Assembly: GCF_004379255.2 (NCBI RefSeq)
Contig: NC_056052.1
Coordinates: forward strand, 10,471,708 to 10,535,707
Source of the DNA: Salvia splendens
Taxonomy: Eukaryota > Streptophyta > Magnoliopsida > Lamiales > Lamiaceae
Direction: 5' to 3'
DNA length: 64,000 nt
This document shows, piece by piece, positions 19,621 through 29,303 of this stretch. The notes under the pieces were generated by a model. The model worked only from the letters and a program-made list of their open reading frames with translations. It made no database searches and was not told where the DNA came from. Each line of letters opens with the position of its first letter. Position 1 is the first letter of the stretch. The position numbers and the translations under genes are program-made.

Positions 19621-22600
19621 GGAGAAAAATTTACCTTTGATATCAATGAGGCCATGTAAAAGCCTATTGATTCTGATAATCTATGCTATGTGGATGTAAT
19701 TGACCCTCTAGTCCAAGATTTTCTTGAGACTGAATTATTGCAGGAAAAGCTACAAGTATTGGATGTATATGGGCAGGCTGATGTAGAGGCAGCTGCATGG
19801 TGTGACCTGATCAGTAGCCAAGGGTTAACTGATGAAGAGATAGAAGGAGTTATTAAGGACTTCTACCTGAAATCAAAAATTTATTGGAGCCGCAGGGGCT
19901 AAGCTACCAGTCAGTACAGATGAAACTCTCAGAGGGAAAATTAGAAAAGGAAAGGGATGCTGCAAGAAACCCTCTCCCAGCAGACACACTTCCCCCACAA
20001 GTTGAATTGAAGAAGTTGCCAGCAACCCTGAAGTATGCCTTTCTCGGGGAGGAAAACTTATATCCGGTGATAATAAGCAGTAGCCTGACAAGGAGAAAGA
20101 AGCAAGGCTACTGACCGTTCTACGCAGGAACATGAAAGCAATTGGATGGAGCCTTACAGATTGGTGGGAATAAGCCCTGACGTCTGCATGCATCATATTA
20201 GGCTAGAAGAAGGGGCAAAGCACATCGAGATTCGCAGAGAAAGGTGAATCCCAACATGCGGGAGGAAATATTTGAAGGAAATCTTGAAGTTGTTGTCATT
20301 AGGGATTATCTATTCGGTGCCCGATAGCGAGTGGGTCAGCCCTGTGCACATGGTCCCCAAGAAGTCCGGATTCAAGTGGTTCAAAATGAGAGGAATGAGT
20401 GATACCGACAGGCTAGTCACTAGTTGGCGGATGTGCATAGACTACCGCAAGCTGAACGCCGCGACCAGGAAAGACCACTTCCCCCTACCGTTCATCGATC
20501 AGATGTTGGAGCGACTGGCTGGGAAGAAGTACTTTTGTTTTTTGGATGGGTACAACGGGTATTTTCAGATTTACGTGAATCTTGAAGACCAGGATAAAAC
20601 TACCTTCACCTGCCCGTTTGGAACCTATGCGTACAGACGCATGCCGTTCGAACTTTGCAACGCTCCGGGAACATTTCAGAGATGCATGATGAGCATATTT
20701 CTTATCTAATTGAGGAGTGTATAGAAATATTCATGGATGACTTCACAGTCTACGGAGACTCTTTCGACTCATGCCTTCGTCATTTGGATGTAGTCTTGGA
20801 GAGGTGTCGAGCGAAGAGCCTAGTCTTGAATTTTGAGAAATGTCATTTCATGGTCACAGAGGGCATCGTCCTAGGGCATGTGGTGTCAGAGAGGGGTATC
20901 CAGGTGGATCAAGCCAAAGTGGACATCATTTCCAAACTACCTTTTCCTACTGACCAGAAGGAAATAAGGGGTTTTCTGGGGCACGCAGTATTTTATCGCC
21001 GATTCATTAAAGACTTCGCCAAAATTGCCCAACCCCTCACCAGACTTCTCCAAAACGAAGTAGAATTCAATTTTGATGATCAATGAGAGGCTGCTTTCAA
21101 CTTGCTCAAGGAAAAGCTGATATCCGCACCGATTATCCGGGTCAAAGTGATGTGTGATGCCAGCGATTATGCAGTAGGAGCGGTTCTGGGTCAGAAGATC
21201 GAGGGAAAAAGGTATTTGATCTTTTATGCATCTAAGACATTGAATAAAGCTCAAAGGAATTATGATACCACAGAGAATGAGATGCTAGCCGTGGTTTATT
21301 TATTCGAGAAGTTTCGGCAGTACTTGTTGGGGTCAAGGGTCATCGTTTATACTGACCATACAGCCATTAAGTAACTGGTTACCAAGAAAGAATCCAAACC
21401 CCGCTTAATCCGATGGGTACTCTTGTTACAAGAGTTCGATTGGGAGGTGGAAGACAAGAAAGGGGTTGAGAATAAGGTTGCGGATCATTTGAGCAGGATA
21501 GTGCAGGATGGAAATAGCAAGGAGGTGAGAGATCGATTCCCGGAAGATCACTTGTGTGAAGCTATTTTCGCCCCCAGAAAAATTGACTGGGAAGAAGTGA
21601 TGAAGCTTACTGGCCAGGATGTGACAGAAAGAGGAAAGGAAAAAGTAGGGGAGGAGCCATGGTATGCGGACCTAGCCAACTACCTCGTTTCAGGGGAGCT
21701 TCCAAAAGTGCCAAACGTCACCAAAGCTCAAAGAATGAAGATCAAGAGTGAGTCGAACGACCCGTATCTTTGGAGGGTAGGAGCCGATCAAGTGATAAGA
21801 AGATGCGTTCCTGAGTGGGAGCAGAGGGACGTATTGACTCATTGCCACTCTCTGGCATGTGGAAGACATTTCGGTCCCAAGAAGACGGCGAGAAAGATTC
21901 TGGATAGCGGATTTTATTGGCCAACCCTCAACATAGATGCCTACGAGTTTTGTAGAAGTTGTGAGCGTTGTCAACTGACCGGTGGAATATCCGCGGGAGA
22001 TGAAATGCTGCAAGTCCCGATCATTGTTTGTGAGTTGTTTGACATATGAGGGATGGATTTCATGGGGCCTTTTCCCTCGTCGTATGGGAACTTATATATC
22101 TTAGTTGCAGTTGACTACGTCTCCAAATGGGTAGAGGCCAAGGCCACGAGCACGTGTGAAGCAAGAGAGGTTACCAAGTTCCTTAAAAGTAACATTTTCA
22201 GTCGATTCGGAGTACCAAGGGCCATAATATCTGATCAAGGCATCCACTTCTGTAACCGCACCATCGAAGCCTTGATGAAGAAGTACGATGTGCATCACAG
22301 ACTATCAAGCCCCTACCACCCGCAAGCGAACGGGCAGGCAGAGATCTCTAACCGAGAGATAAAGAAGATTCTGGAGAAGACCGTAAATCCTTCCAGGAAG
22401 GACTGGGGTATGAGGTTAGAGGATGCTCTATGGGCATATCGCACAGCCTACAAAACCCCCATAGGAATGTCCCCGTACTGAATCATTTTTGGAAAGATGT
22501 GCCACTTACCAGTGGGAATAGAGCACCGAGCATACTGGGCAGTACAGCAAGTGAATATGGATGCTACAGCCTGTGAAGAGGAAGGAAGCTGCAGCTGCAG

Positions 22601-22906
22601 TAGTTAGAGGAACTCAGATTGGAGTCGTTTGATTCAGCCATGTGGTACAAAGAGCGAATCAAATTGTGGCACGACAGGAATCTGAGGACCAAGGATCTTC
22701 ATGTTGGGCAGAAAGTACTACTCTTCCAGTCGAGGTTGAAGCTCATGCCTGGAAAACTCAAGTCGAAATGGACAGGGCCTTATGTCATCACCGCACTCCG
22801 TTCTAATGGAGCAGTGGAGATTTCAGGGAGTCTTCCTAACTCTGAACCTTTTATTGTGAATGGGCATAGGCTGAAAGTATTTAGGGCCAATAGTGATGTA
22901 CTGTAG
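19621..22906 (+). pseudogene. Athila-type gypsy pol (RT, RNase H, integrase), decayed
   Basis: Polyprotein of an Athila element on the plus strand. In order: the pre-RT segment (GEKFTFDINEAM, VDVIDPLVQDFLETE) at 19621-20110; RT at 20272-21086 with CIDYRKLNAATRKDHFPLP, the FMDD catalytic box (EIFMDDFTVYG, about 20732-20764) and FYRRFIKDFAKIAQPLTRL; RNase H at 21102-21490 (MCDASDYAVGAVLGQ, ENKVADHLSRI); the integrase zinc finger (H..H, CRSCERC) at 21835-21980; and the integrase core at 22053-22481 ([21 protein letters not shown]). In-frame stops occur at about 21084, 21372, 22047 and 22479, with frameshifts near 19900, 20200, 20690 and 22590. Several stops fit C-to-T changes (TGG or CGA to TGA). 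Gag and protease are missing: the pol begins at the inverted LTR. Not functional. Confidence 0.93.
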
Positions 22907-23589
22907 TGGATGAGATCTCACTGCAACCACATACTCAGGTATCATACTAACCGGTAGGATAGGGATTGGGATTCTACTGAGCTAGCTCCTTTAGCGTAAT
23001 GTACATATGCCGGCAAAGTAGAATTCCAATTTTCCTAAGGAAGATGTAAATATGGTACATATGTGGTAGTTAATTAATTTGAACCTTTGCATGCTAGTTA
23101 ATTTAAGAAAACCCAAAAATATTTTTTAGGACCTCAAATGTTAATTGGGAGTACGTACTGACCATCAGAATACCATTTTGGTGAAACTCCTCAATTTATT
23201 TAAGTGTCCTTTTTTACTTTGTTTCTACTCTAGGAAAATATAGGGGGAAATCATTATAGGGCAGAATTTCAATTTGGGGCTTGCTGCAGCTTTGCAGGGG
23301 GCAGCGACTGAAAAGAAGCGCATGGTGCAGTGAAAGGACGGGAGACATCCAATCAGGAGACTGCTAGCTAAACCGTCCCTCACACTAACCAAAGCCAACC
23401 TAGAACCGCCTATCACCGGTTACAAACCCCAACTACCCTTTTTCCACCCCATAACTGAACCGTCTCTCCCATTTTTCACTTCACAAACCCTCGCCTGAAT
23501 ATTCTCTCTGCAAAATCTTCTGACCTTCCACAGAAAAAAATGAAAAAAAACCAACACCCCATTTCCACCGAAAATCACCGATCTAAACC
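22907..23589 (+). other. Spacer between Athila pol and ORF1-like gene
   Basis: No gene seen. The final third (about 23400-23589) is pyrimidine- and A-rich and looks like an untranslated leader for the ATG at 23590. Confidence 0.5.
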
Positions 23590-24530
23590 ATGGGAAAGAA
23601 AGCCTGGGCGAAGAAAGTAAAGGGCGAGAAATCTACTGCTCACCGCAGGGAAGAAACCCCAGAAGCGCAACTGCCCGTGGAAGCGCGACCTCCGAACCAT
23701 CTCCGGCGCCAGTTCCTCAGGCGCCGAAGATGATTTCTTTAGACGCCATGGCGAAGTTTCTGCGACAACAAGACCCTAATCGGGACTGGACAGCGGCGCT
23801 GGCCGATTTTAGTCAAATGGGGGGAAAAAGGAGTAAGACCGGAGGAGCCCCATCTGAACCGAATGTGCAATCCACGGTACAACCAACTGTTTCCATTCCG
23901 ATTTCCGCCGAAATTCCACCAGAAAGAAATGTCCATCGGTAACCGTACCGCCAGAATCTTCGAAACCCTCCCAAACTCCACAACAAAGTGATTCGATGGA
24001 GGTTGACCACATATCCGCCCATTACGATTCCGACTCAGATAAACGTGAAGCAAGGAAAAGCAGGGACCGTTTCTCAAGGAACGGCGAGGGAAGAGATAGA
24101 TTTAAATGAGACGGCCAAGAAACAAGGCCTAATGACGGATGGCGAATTCAGGCGATTTTGGATGGAGTAAACCAGAGGGAAGATGATACTGCCACGATGG
24201 TTGAGGATCTGAACCTCACATCTAGGCAGTAGGAGAAGATGAAGAAGGCAGGGCATGAGAGAAAGAGCAGAGTCAGTGAACCCCCAGACAAAGGCGGGGA
24301 AGAGTGATTGTGCATTGTGGAAGCAGAGAAAACAGAAGCAAGACCAGAAGTACCCAAACCCAGTGGCACCTCCGGTGCACGAAAACCGAAGGCGTCAAGA
24401 GGAAGTTGGTGTTGAAGGGCGAAACCTGAGGCTAGTCTTCAAAGGGTTATTCTCAACGGATGCTTATGAAAGTGGCAGCTTTATAAGGCGAAGCCGAACA
24501 CGGAGGCCAGATCCCGTGGGAGATTCTTGA
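23590..24530 (+). pseudogene. N-terminal part of Athila ORF1-like gene, broken
   Basis: It begins MGKKAWAKKVKGEKSTAHRR at 23590, then shifts frame near 23728 (KMISLDAMAKFLRQQDPNRD). Around 24390 one frame reads VKRKLVLKGE, matching the VKRKLVLKS basic patch of the minus-strand gene at 5890-7899, which supports homology. At least four frame changes and stops occur. The conserved C-terminal domain of the family is absent; the gene ends near 24530 where MITE-like sequence begins. It lies downstream of pol in the same orientation, the expected Athila order. Confidence 0.65.
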
Positions 24531-24659
24531 GTTCAAGAGGAGAGGACCCACTCCCCACAAAACCCGCTCTGGGGAGGAGTCTTTACCTGCCTTACTGACA
24601 TTAGATGATACTCGATGGGAAACGAAGTGGTCTCTCCAAAGCCTTTCTCATTTTCATCT

Positions 24660-24831
24660 AAGTGAAGTGAAATAAATAGAAAAAATAAAGTAAGAAATAA
24701 AAAATAGAGAGATGAAGAGAGAGTAAAATAAGAGAGAAGAAGTGTGTTGTTTTTTGCTAGAAAGAAATGACTCAACTATAATTAATGTACCAAAATAGCA
24801 AAATGACTTAACTATTGTGGAATAGAGGGAG
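24660..24831. mobile_element. Stowaway-like MITE, left end unresolved
   Basis: A/G-rich sequence ends in GGAATAGAGGGAG followed by TA (24832-24833), the complement of a Stowaway terminus. No matching left terminus is clear, so the start is approximate. Confidence 0.5.
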
Positions 24832-24838
24832 TAGTATT

Positions 24839-24895
24839 TATCCGTCCCACAAGAATATGCAACCTTCCTTTTTAATCCGTCCCACAAGAATATTG
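24839..24895. mobile_element. Stowaway terminus fragment, duplicated
   Basis: The motif ATCCGTCCCACAAGAATAT occurs at 24840 and again at 24875, resembling the start at 2382 (CTCCATCCGTCCCACAATAA). The rest of the element is not visible. Confidence 0.45.
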
Positions 24896-25134
24896 AATTT
24901 CTAATTTTGGAAACTCTTTTTTCTCTAATCGACTTATCAATCCTGTTTTTTTAAGTTCTATAGTCATAATTCTTCGTAACTGATAATTGAAATTTTCCTC
25001 GTACAATAAATGAAATGAAATGAAATAAAAACTGAAATTTTAGTTATCGATTAACAGTTTATCGAACTTAATAAGATAGGCCACCAATTAGTGGATAATC
25101 GACTTATCGAATCCTCAGTCTTCAATACATGCAG
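24896..25134. other. AT-rich spacer
   Basis: No gene. ATCGACTTATC(A/G)A occurs twice (about 24929 and 25098) and a related ATCGATTAACAGTTTATCGA lies at about 25047, suggesting a degraded small repeat. Confidence 0.35.
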
Positions 25135-25470
25135 GCTCCGTTTGGTACACAAAATTGGAATTGAATTAAAATTGGAATTCTTTTAAATTGAATTATTTGT
25201 TTATGCAAGTCTTCCGCTGTGCAAGGGGCGCCAAACCCAACAAACAGCAGCCGACGATTCTTTGGAGAATCAAATCGGTAATTCTAAAATGTAGGAATTC
25301 ATGAATTAGGGTTTTATTTCCTTGAGCATGAATTATGTGAGTTATTGTATGCAATTGATTGTATAACATGTGATTAATTGCTCTCATAATCTATAAAAAT
25401 ATATCATATATCTGATTTATTTGTTTTATGCAAGTCTTCCGCTGTACAAGGGCCACCAAACCCCTACAGT
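25135..25470. mobile_element. Possible MITE (GGCTCCGTTTGGT type)
   Basis: It begins GGCTCCGTTTGGTAC, a start common to several plant MITE families, and ends ...GGCCACCAAACCCC, partly complementary. An internal segment TTTATGCAAGTCTTCCGCTG is repeated 225 bp apart (about 25200 and 25425). I could not define a target duplication. Confidence 0.4.
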
Positions 25471-25492
25471 TGGGCATTGAGAGGGTAAAAAC

Positions 25493-26647
25493 TAGGGATG
25501 TCAATCGGGCCAATCCGTTTGGATTTTCGGCCCATTCGGGTATGGGTTATTCGGGTTATGATTTTTTTAGGTTATAAAAGTTCAACCCTAATAACCCTTC
25601 GGGTTTCAGGCTTACCCATCGCGTTATTCGGGCGGGCAAATGCGTATTTTAGTTTTTTAATATTTTTGAAAAATAATACGTATTTTTAATTTTCTTTAAT
25701 TATATACTTATTTTTAATTAGTCATGCAACAATGAAATGCGTATTTTATTTTCTTTAATTTTTTAAAAAAAAGATTATGTTTTTCTAAAATAACATATTC
25801 ATTACATATTTACGTAATTATTTACAAAATATCTATCAATAGTATGTTTATGTTTATGTATTTAAAACATAAATCAATACTTTGTTTTAAAATTCAAACA
25901 TAAATCAAATCTTAGAAAACCGAATAAAATTTTCATAACGTGAGAGGTGGAGCGTAGATGTAACAAAAATATTTTGAATTGTTGAAGAGTGAATTATTAA
26001 GATGATAGCTAATGGGATTAACTCTAAAGTTTCTTGAATAATGATTGGTCAAAGTACGCATAATTCAATGACGAAGCGGCGCCAAAACACTTTGCACTAT
26101 TATATTAGAAATATACTAAAGAAAGCTTTTATATATGAGTATTTATGAATCAATGAACAACATAATGATTTTTTTCGTGATCTTATATAGTCGGTTGACG
26201 TATTTAGATTTTGCATGGTATTAGAGAGTTGTCTTGGATGAATTTGGTTATATTTCTATATTTTGGTATGTTTATATGTTTGTTGAGAATTAATAGAAAA
26301 TGCATTAGAAAAATGTACACAAAATATGTGGATGTGCACAACCTTGAAGTCCGATAAGGCCCTAATGCATATCACTCTCTTCGTCTTCGAAAGAGCTTCG
26401 TGTGGGTATCTTGTACACCTCAATCAGAGCTTTGTAGAAAAAAATATGTCCATTACAAAGACTGTGCGCAGTCCAAAAACCCTCAACCCGATGGGCTGAC
26501 CCGGCAACCCGAACGGGTCAGCCCGCCTAACCGACAACCCGAACGTCTTGATTTTAAATCTGGGCTGCAAAATTGCGACCCTAACCCTGTATTTTTATCG
26601 GGTTATTCGGGCCAGCCCGCGGGTTCCTTGTTATATTGACATCCCTA
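25493..26647. mobile_element. hAT-type non-autonomous element, 1155 bp
   Basis: Terminal inverted repeats TAGGGATGTCAAT / ATTGACATCCCTA are perfect over 13 bp. A perfect 8-bp target duplication GTAAAAAC lies at 25485-25492 and 26648-26655, as expected for hAT transposition. Subterminal regions are full of CGGGTT/GGGTTA-like repeats. There is no transposase. The middle is AT-rich. A 684-bp relative lies at 61141-61824. Confidence 0.92.
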
Positions 26648-26655
26648 GTAAAAAC

Positions 26656-27039
26656 CATGTGCATTCGAGGTGAATACCAACAGAAAAAGATACACATTGT
26701 CATTGTTAAAATGGTTGAATTCTCATCTTAGCCAAAGCAGCTGATAAAATGAAGTGACCATTGGGGATGAGATCGTAGTGAAATGGATAGAGTCATTAGA
26801 AGCAGTTGGGAGTTGGTTCTACGGTTATTAGGAGCAGTGAAAAAGCTCGAGTCTTCTCTTTGTGTTCTCCTTTGTCTGCTGTATCGTTGTGAATTGCTCA
26901 AGTTAGATTGTTGAACTGATCCAGCTAGCCAAGAGTATGTCCTCTTATATGCGGATATCGGTGAGTGGATCCAGTGGAAAGTCAACTGATTAACTCGACT
27001 TAATCCAGCTTCAGTGCGCAAACGGAGAGACTAAAAAAA
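26656..27039. other. Unassigned sequence
   Basis: No recognisable element or gene. The minus-strand frame of 97 codons in this stretch has no family resemblance I can see. Confidence 0.4.
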
Positions 27040-27074
27040 AGCGTTTCAAAACCTTAACCCACAATACTATTAAC

Positions 27075-27261
27075 CAGGGACGGATCTATATTAGACTCAC
27101 AAGGGGCAAATGCCCCACGTAAAAAAAAAATCATTTATACTATTTTGATCATAATTTAAAATTTTTGGAAATATCCCTTATATTTGCCCCTTCTCTAATC
27201 CTTAAAATATCTTCATGTGTATTTTTGCCCCATCTATATAGAATTTCTGGTTCCGTCCCTG
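27075..27261. mobile_element. hAT-type MITE, 187 bp
   Basis: Termini CAGGGACGGATCT and ...GTTCCGTCCCTG are complementary over the first 10 bp. The 8-bp target duplication CTATTAAC is perfect (27067-27074 and 27262-27269). Removing it restores the Athila LTR sequence around it. Confidence 0.9.
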
Positions 27262-27666
27262 CTATTAACTAGTATAGGGAGGTAAGGATCGATCCCACAG
27301 AGACGATGTGTTTTACATTTGTTGCGGTCACGAATGGGAATGGCCGCAGCCACGCTTTACGGGGTGGGTAAAGTTAAACTACTTGACTTGAGAGACTAAA
27401 CTAACCAAACCGGATCCACTTACTAAACGAGACTAAAATTTACTTGATCAACTCATACTAATATTTCCTGAAATAGCCAAACAGAATAAAATGAACGATA
27501 GCCAGTCACCTGCAAAACATACGATAAAGTAAAACTTTTCTAACAACTTCATCTTCTTCACAAAATCAACATGAAAAAACAGAGCATATTCAGATCTGAA
27601 CCTTTTCGAATAACAAAACTATCATAACAGCTCGTAAACTTAAATCTACTCCTAAAAAGTAAATTG

Positions 27667-27782
27667 GTCCAGAGCCTTTGTCCTAGCGGCAATGAGCTTA
27701 GACATTCTTGTAAGAGGTGCTGAGTTCGAGCCCTCTAGACATCAATTGTAATTTTCTCCTTTCTATAGGAGTTTATTATAAA
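27667..27782 (+). mobile_element. tRNA-derived SINE
   Basis: The 5' part resembles a tRNA gene with an A box (TAGCGGCAATGAGC, about 27684-27697) and a B box (GAGTTCGAGCC, about 27722-27732), the internal RNA polymerase III promoter. The element ends in an A-run and is flanked by the 13-bp duplication AAAAAGTAAATTG (27654-27666 and 27783-27795). It needs LINE machinery in trans. Confidence 0.88.
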
Positions 27783-27969
27783 AAAAAGTAAATTGCACCT
27801 ACGTAAATAAGAAACTAAACCATGATCATGCAGAAATCACAAATTAACTATCAGATCTAAACACACTTAAAAACTTCATCCATAATTTTCTTCGAAATCA
27901 CACAGAAATCAAAAGTAAAACTCAGATCCTGTAGATTAAACAATCAAAACACTCAGCTTAAACATGAAA

Positions 27970-29257
27970 TGTCACGCCCGCACTACCTAAGGATAGTATA
28001 GTATGGAAATTCGTGACTAAAGGGAAGGGTTAAGAGAAGTGGGGATGAGAAATAGGGATGAGCAATAACAAGTACAGATTCAACCGGGAGATTATCAAAA
28101 TATCATGTATACATCCTGGAATACTTGAGTAGGAGTAATATAGGATCAAAAGATAGCGTTATGATACAAAATAGGATTAGTAGTTATAGCTTTCACAGCG
28201 GAAGTAAACAACACAGTTTCATGTATAGAGACATAAACCTCGGAGGTCTTACTAGATCAAACTCAAAAGAACTTTCTCTCAACACCCTTGCTTCACTGTT
28301 TTGCAGCTCAACCTACACATTTAGAAATACATACAGGCTGAGTACAGGAGTACTCAGTGAACACAATGCCGAAAGATACAATTATACATTTGAAAATATT
28401 GTCACGTCATTACAGCAACACTCATGGATTTTTTTTACTTAAAAGGCCCGAGCTTGCTAAAATTCTATGTTCAACCGCGGTCTAAGTTCCTTTACCATAT
28501 CTTAACATTTGTGTACCGGGAAGGTGGCCACCTTCCACGACGGTCACATGACCGGCCAACGGCTCACGGTCCATTTGTGTACACTAGTCCAAGCAAGGTT
28601 TGCGGCCTTACTTGAACCCGAATTCGATTATAACATATTTGACATAACCAAGGCAGATAGGCATAAATCATTTATGACGGGACAATAATATTGACGAGCA
28701 TAAATTTGGATTTTCAACATAACTTATCTCGAAATTACTTTGCAATTTTTATCCACATTAATATGTAGGATGGAAAGCTCACCTTATTTACTTTCCAACT
28801 ATTAGGAAAAGATCCTTCGTTTTCCGTCGTTACTTTCTTCGTAAATCTCCCTTCTTTGTGTTGCTTTTTGTTTCACTTCAAAACCCGACGTATGTTTTAG
28901 TGTAGGTGTGAATTTTATGAAGTGGTGTAATCTCTTTTTTTTTAAAACATCAAAGAGGTGTAACAGAAGATCATATATATATATATATAAGTGTTCATTG
29001 GTAACTTTATGTACAATTCATGACACGTACTATTTACTAACCAAGCCTACTTTCTTAGCTTTGATTAGTCAACAAAATGACTAATATAACCTACTCTTGA
29101 CTCATCAAAGCTATACTTGGAATAAATTAATATTCTTTTGTTAATTAGTTTATTTATATTTATTATATATTTTTTTAAAAGTTGGGAAAAAGAGGGACAT
29201 ATACATATTTAGCCGTCACTTCTTACATTTATAATATCAAAAGTTCGGGTCGTCACA
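27970..29257 (-). repeat. 3' LTR of Tekay element
   Basis: 1288 bp, TGTCACGCCC...GTCGTCACA on the plus strand (TGTGACGACC...GCGTGACA in element sense). Near-identical to 44334-45616, apart from a few substitutions and a (TA)n length change near 28975. The 5 bp to its left are TGAAA; the right-hand partner is lost. Confidence 0.93.
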
Positions 29258-29295
29258 TCCTCTCCTCCTTCAAAAAAAATTTCGTCCCGAAATTT
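29258..29295 (-). other. Polypurine tract and adjacent hairpin (Tekay)
   Basis: GAAGGAGGAGAGGA (29258-29271) directly precedes the LTR in element sense. At 29277-29295 lies the palindrome AAATTTCG-GGA-CGAAATTT, just after the pol stop. Confidence 0.85.
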
Positions 29296-29303
29296 GTTGT
29301 TTC

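Larger units (their letters stand above)
27040..27969 (-). repeat. Old Athila-type LTR remnant
   Basis: On the minus strand it is recognisably related to 2434-3949: compare the CCCACAGAGA..GATG segment at about 27294 with that at 2608, and the run of short A-rich blocks that follows. It carries a hAT MITE (27075-27261) and a SINE (27667-27782), and is cut at 27969 by the Tekay element. It is more diverged than the other Athila LTRs here, so it is the oldest. Confidence 0.65.

Noticed and set aside
26400..26639. 79-codon frame inside the hAT element
   Set aside because: Lies in the G/C-rich subterminal arm of a MITE; no transposase motif.
25500..26640. Interstitial telomere sequence from GGGTT-rich motifs
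   Set aside because: Motifs are irregular and bounded by perfect TIRs and an 8-bp duplication, so they are part of a hAT element.
27684..27732. A possible tRNA gene (A and B boxes)
   Set aside because: No full cloverleaf, and flanking 13-bp duplication plus A-tail show it is a SINE.
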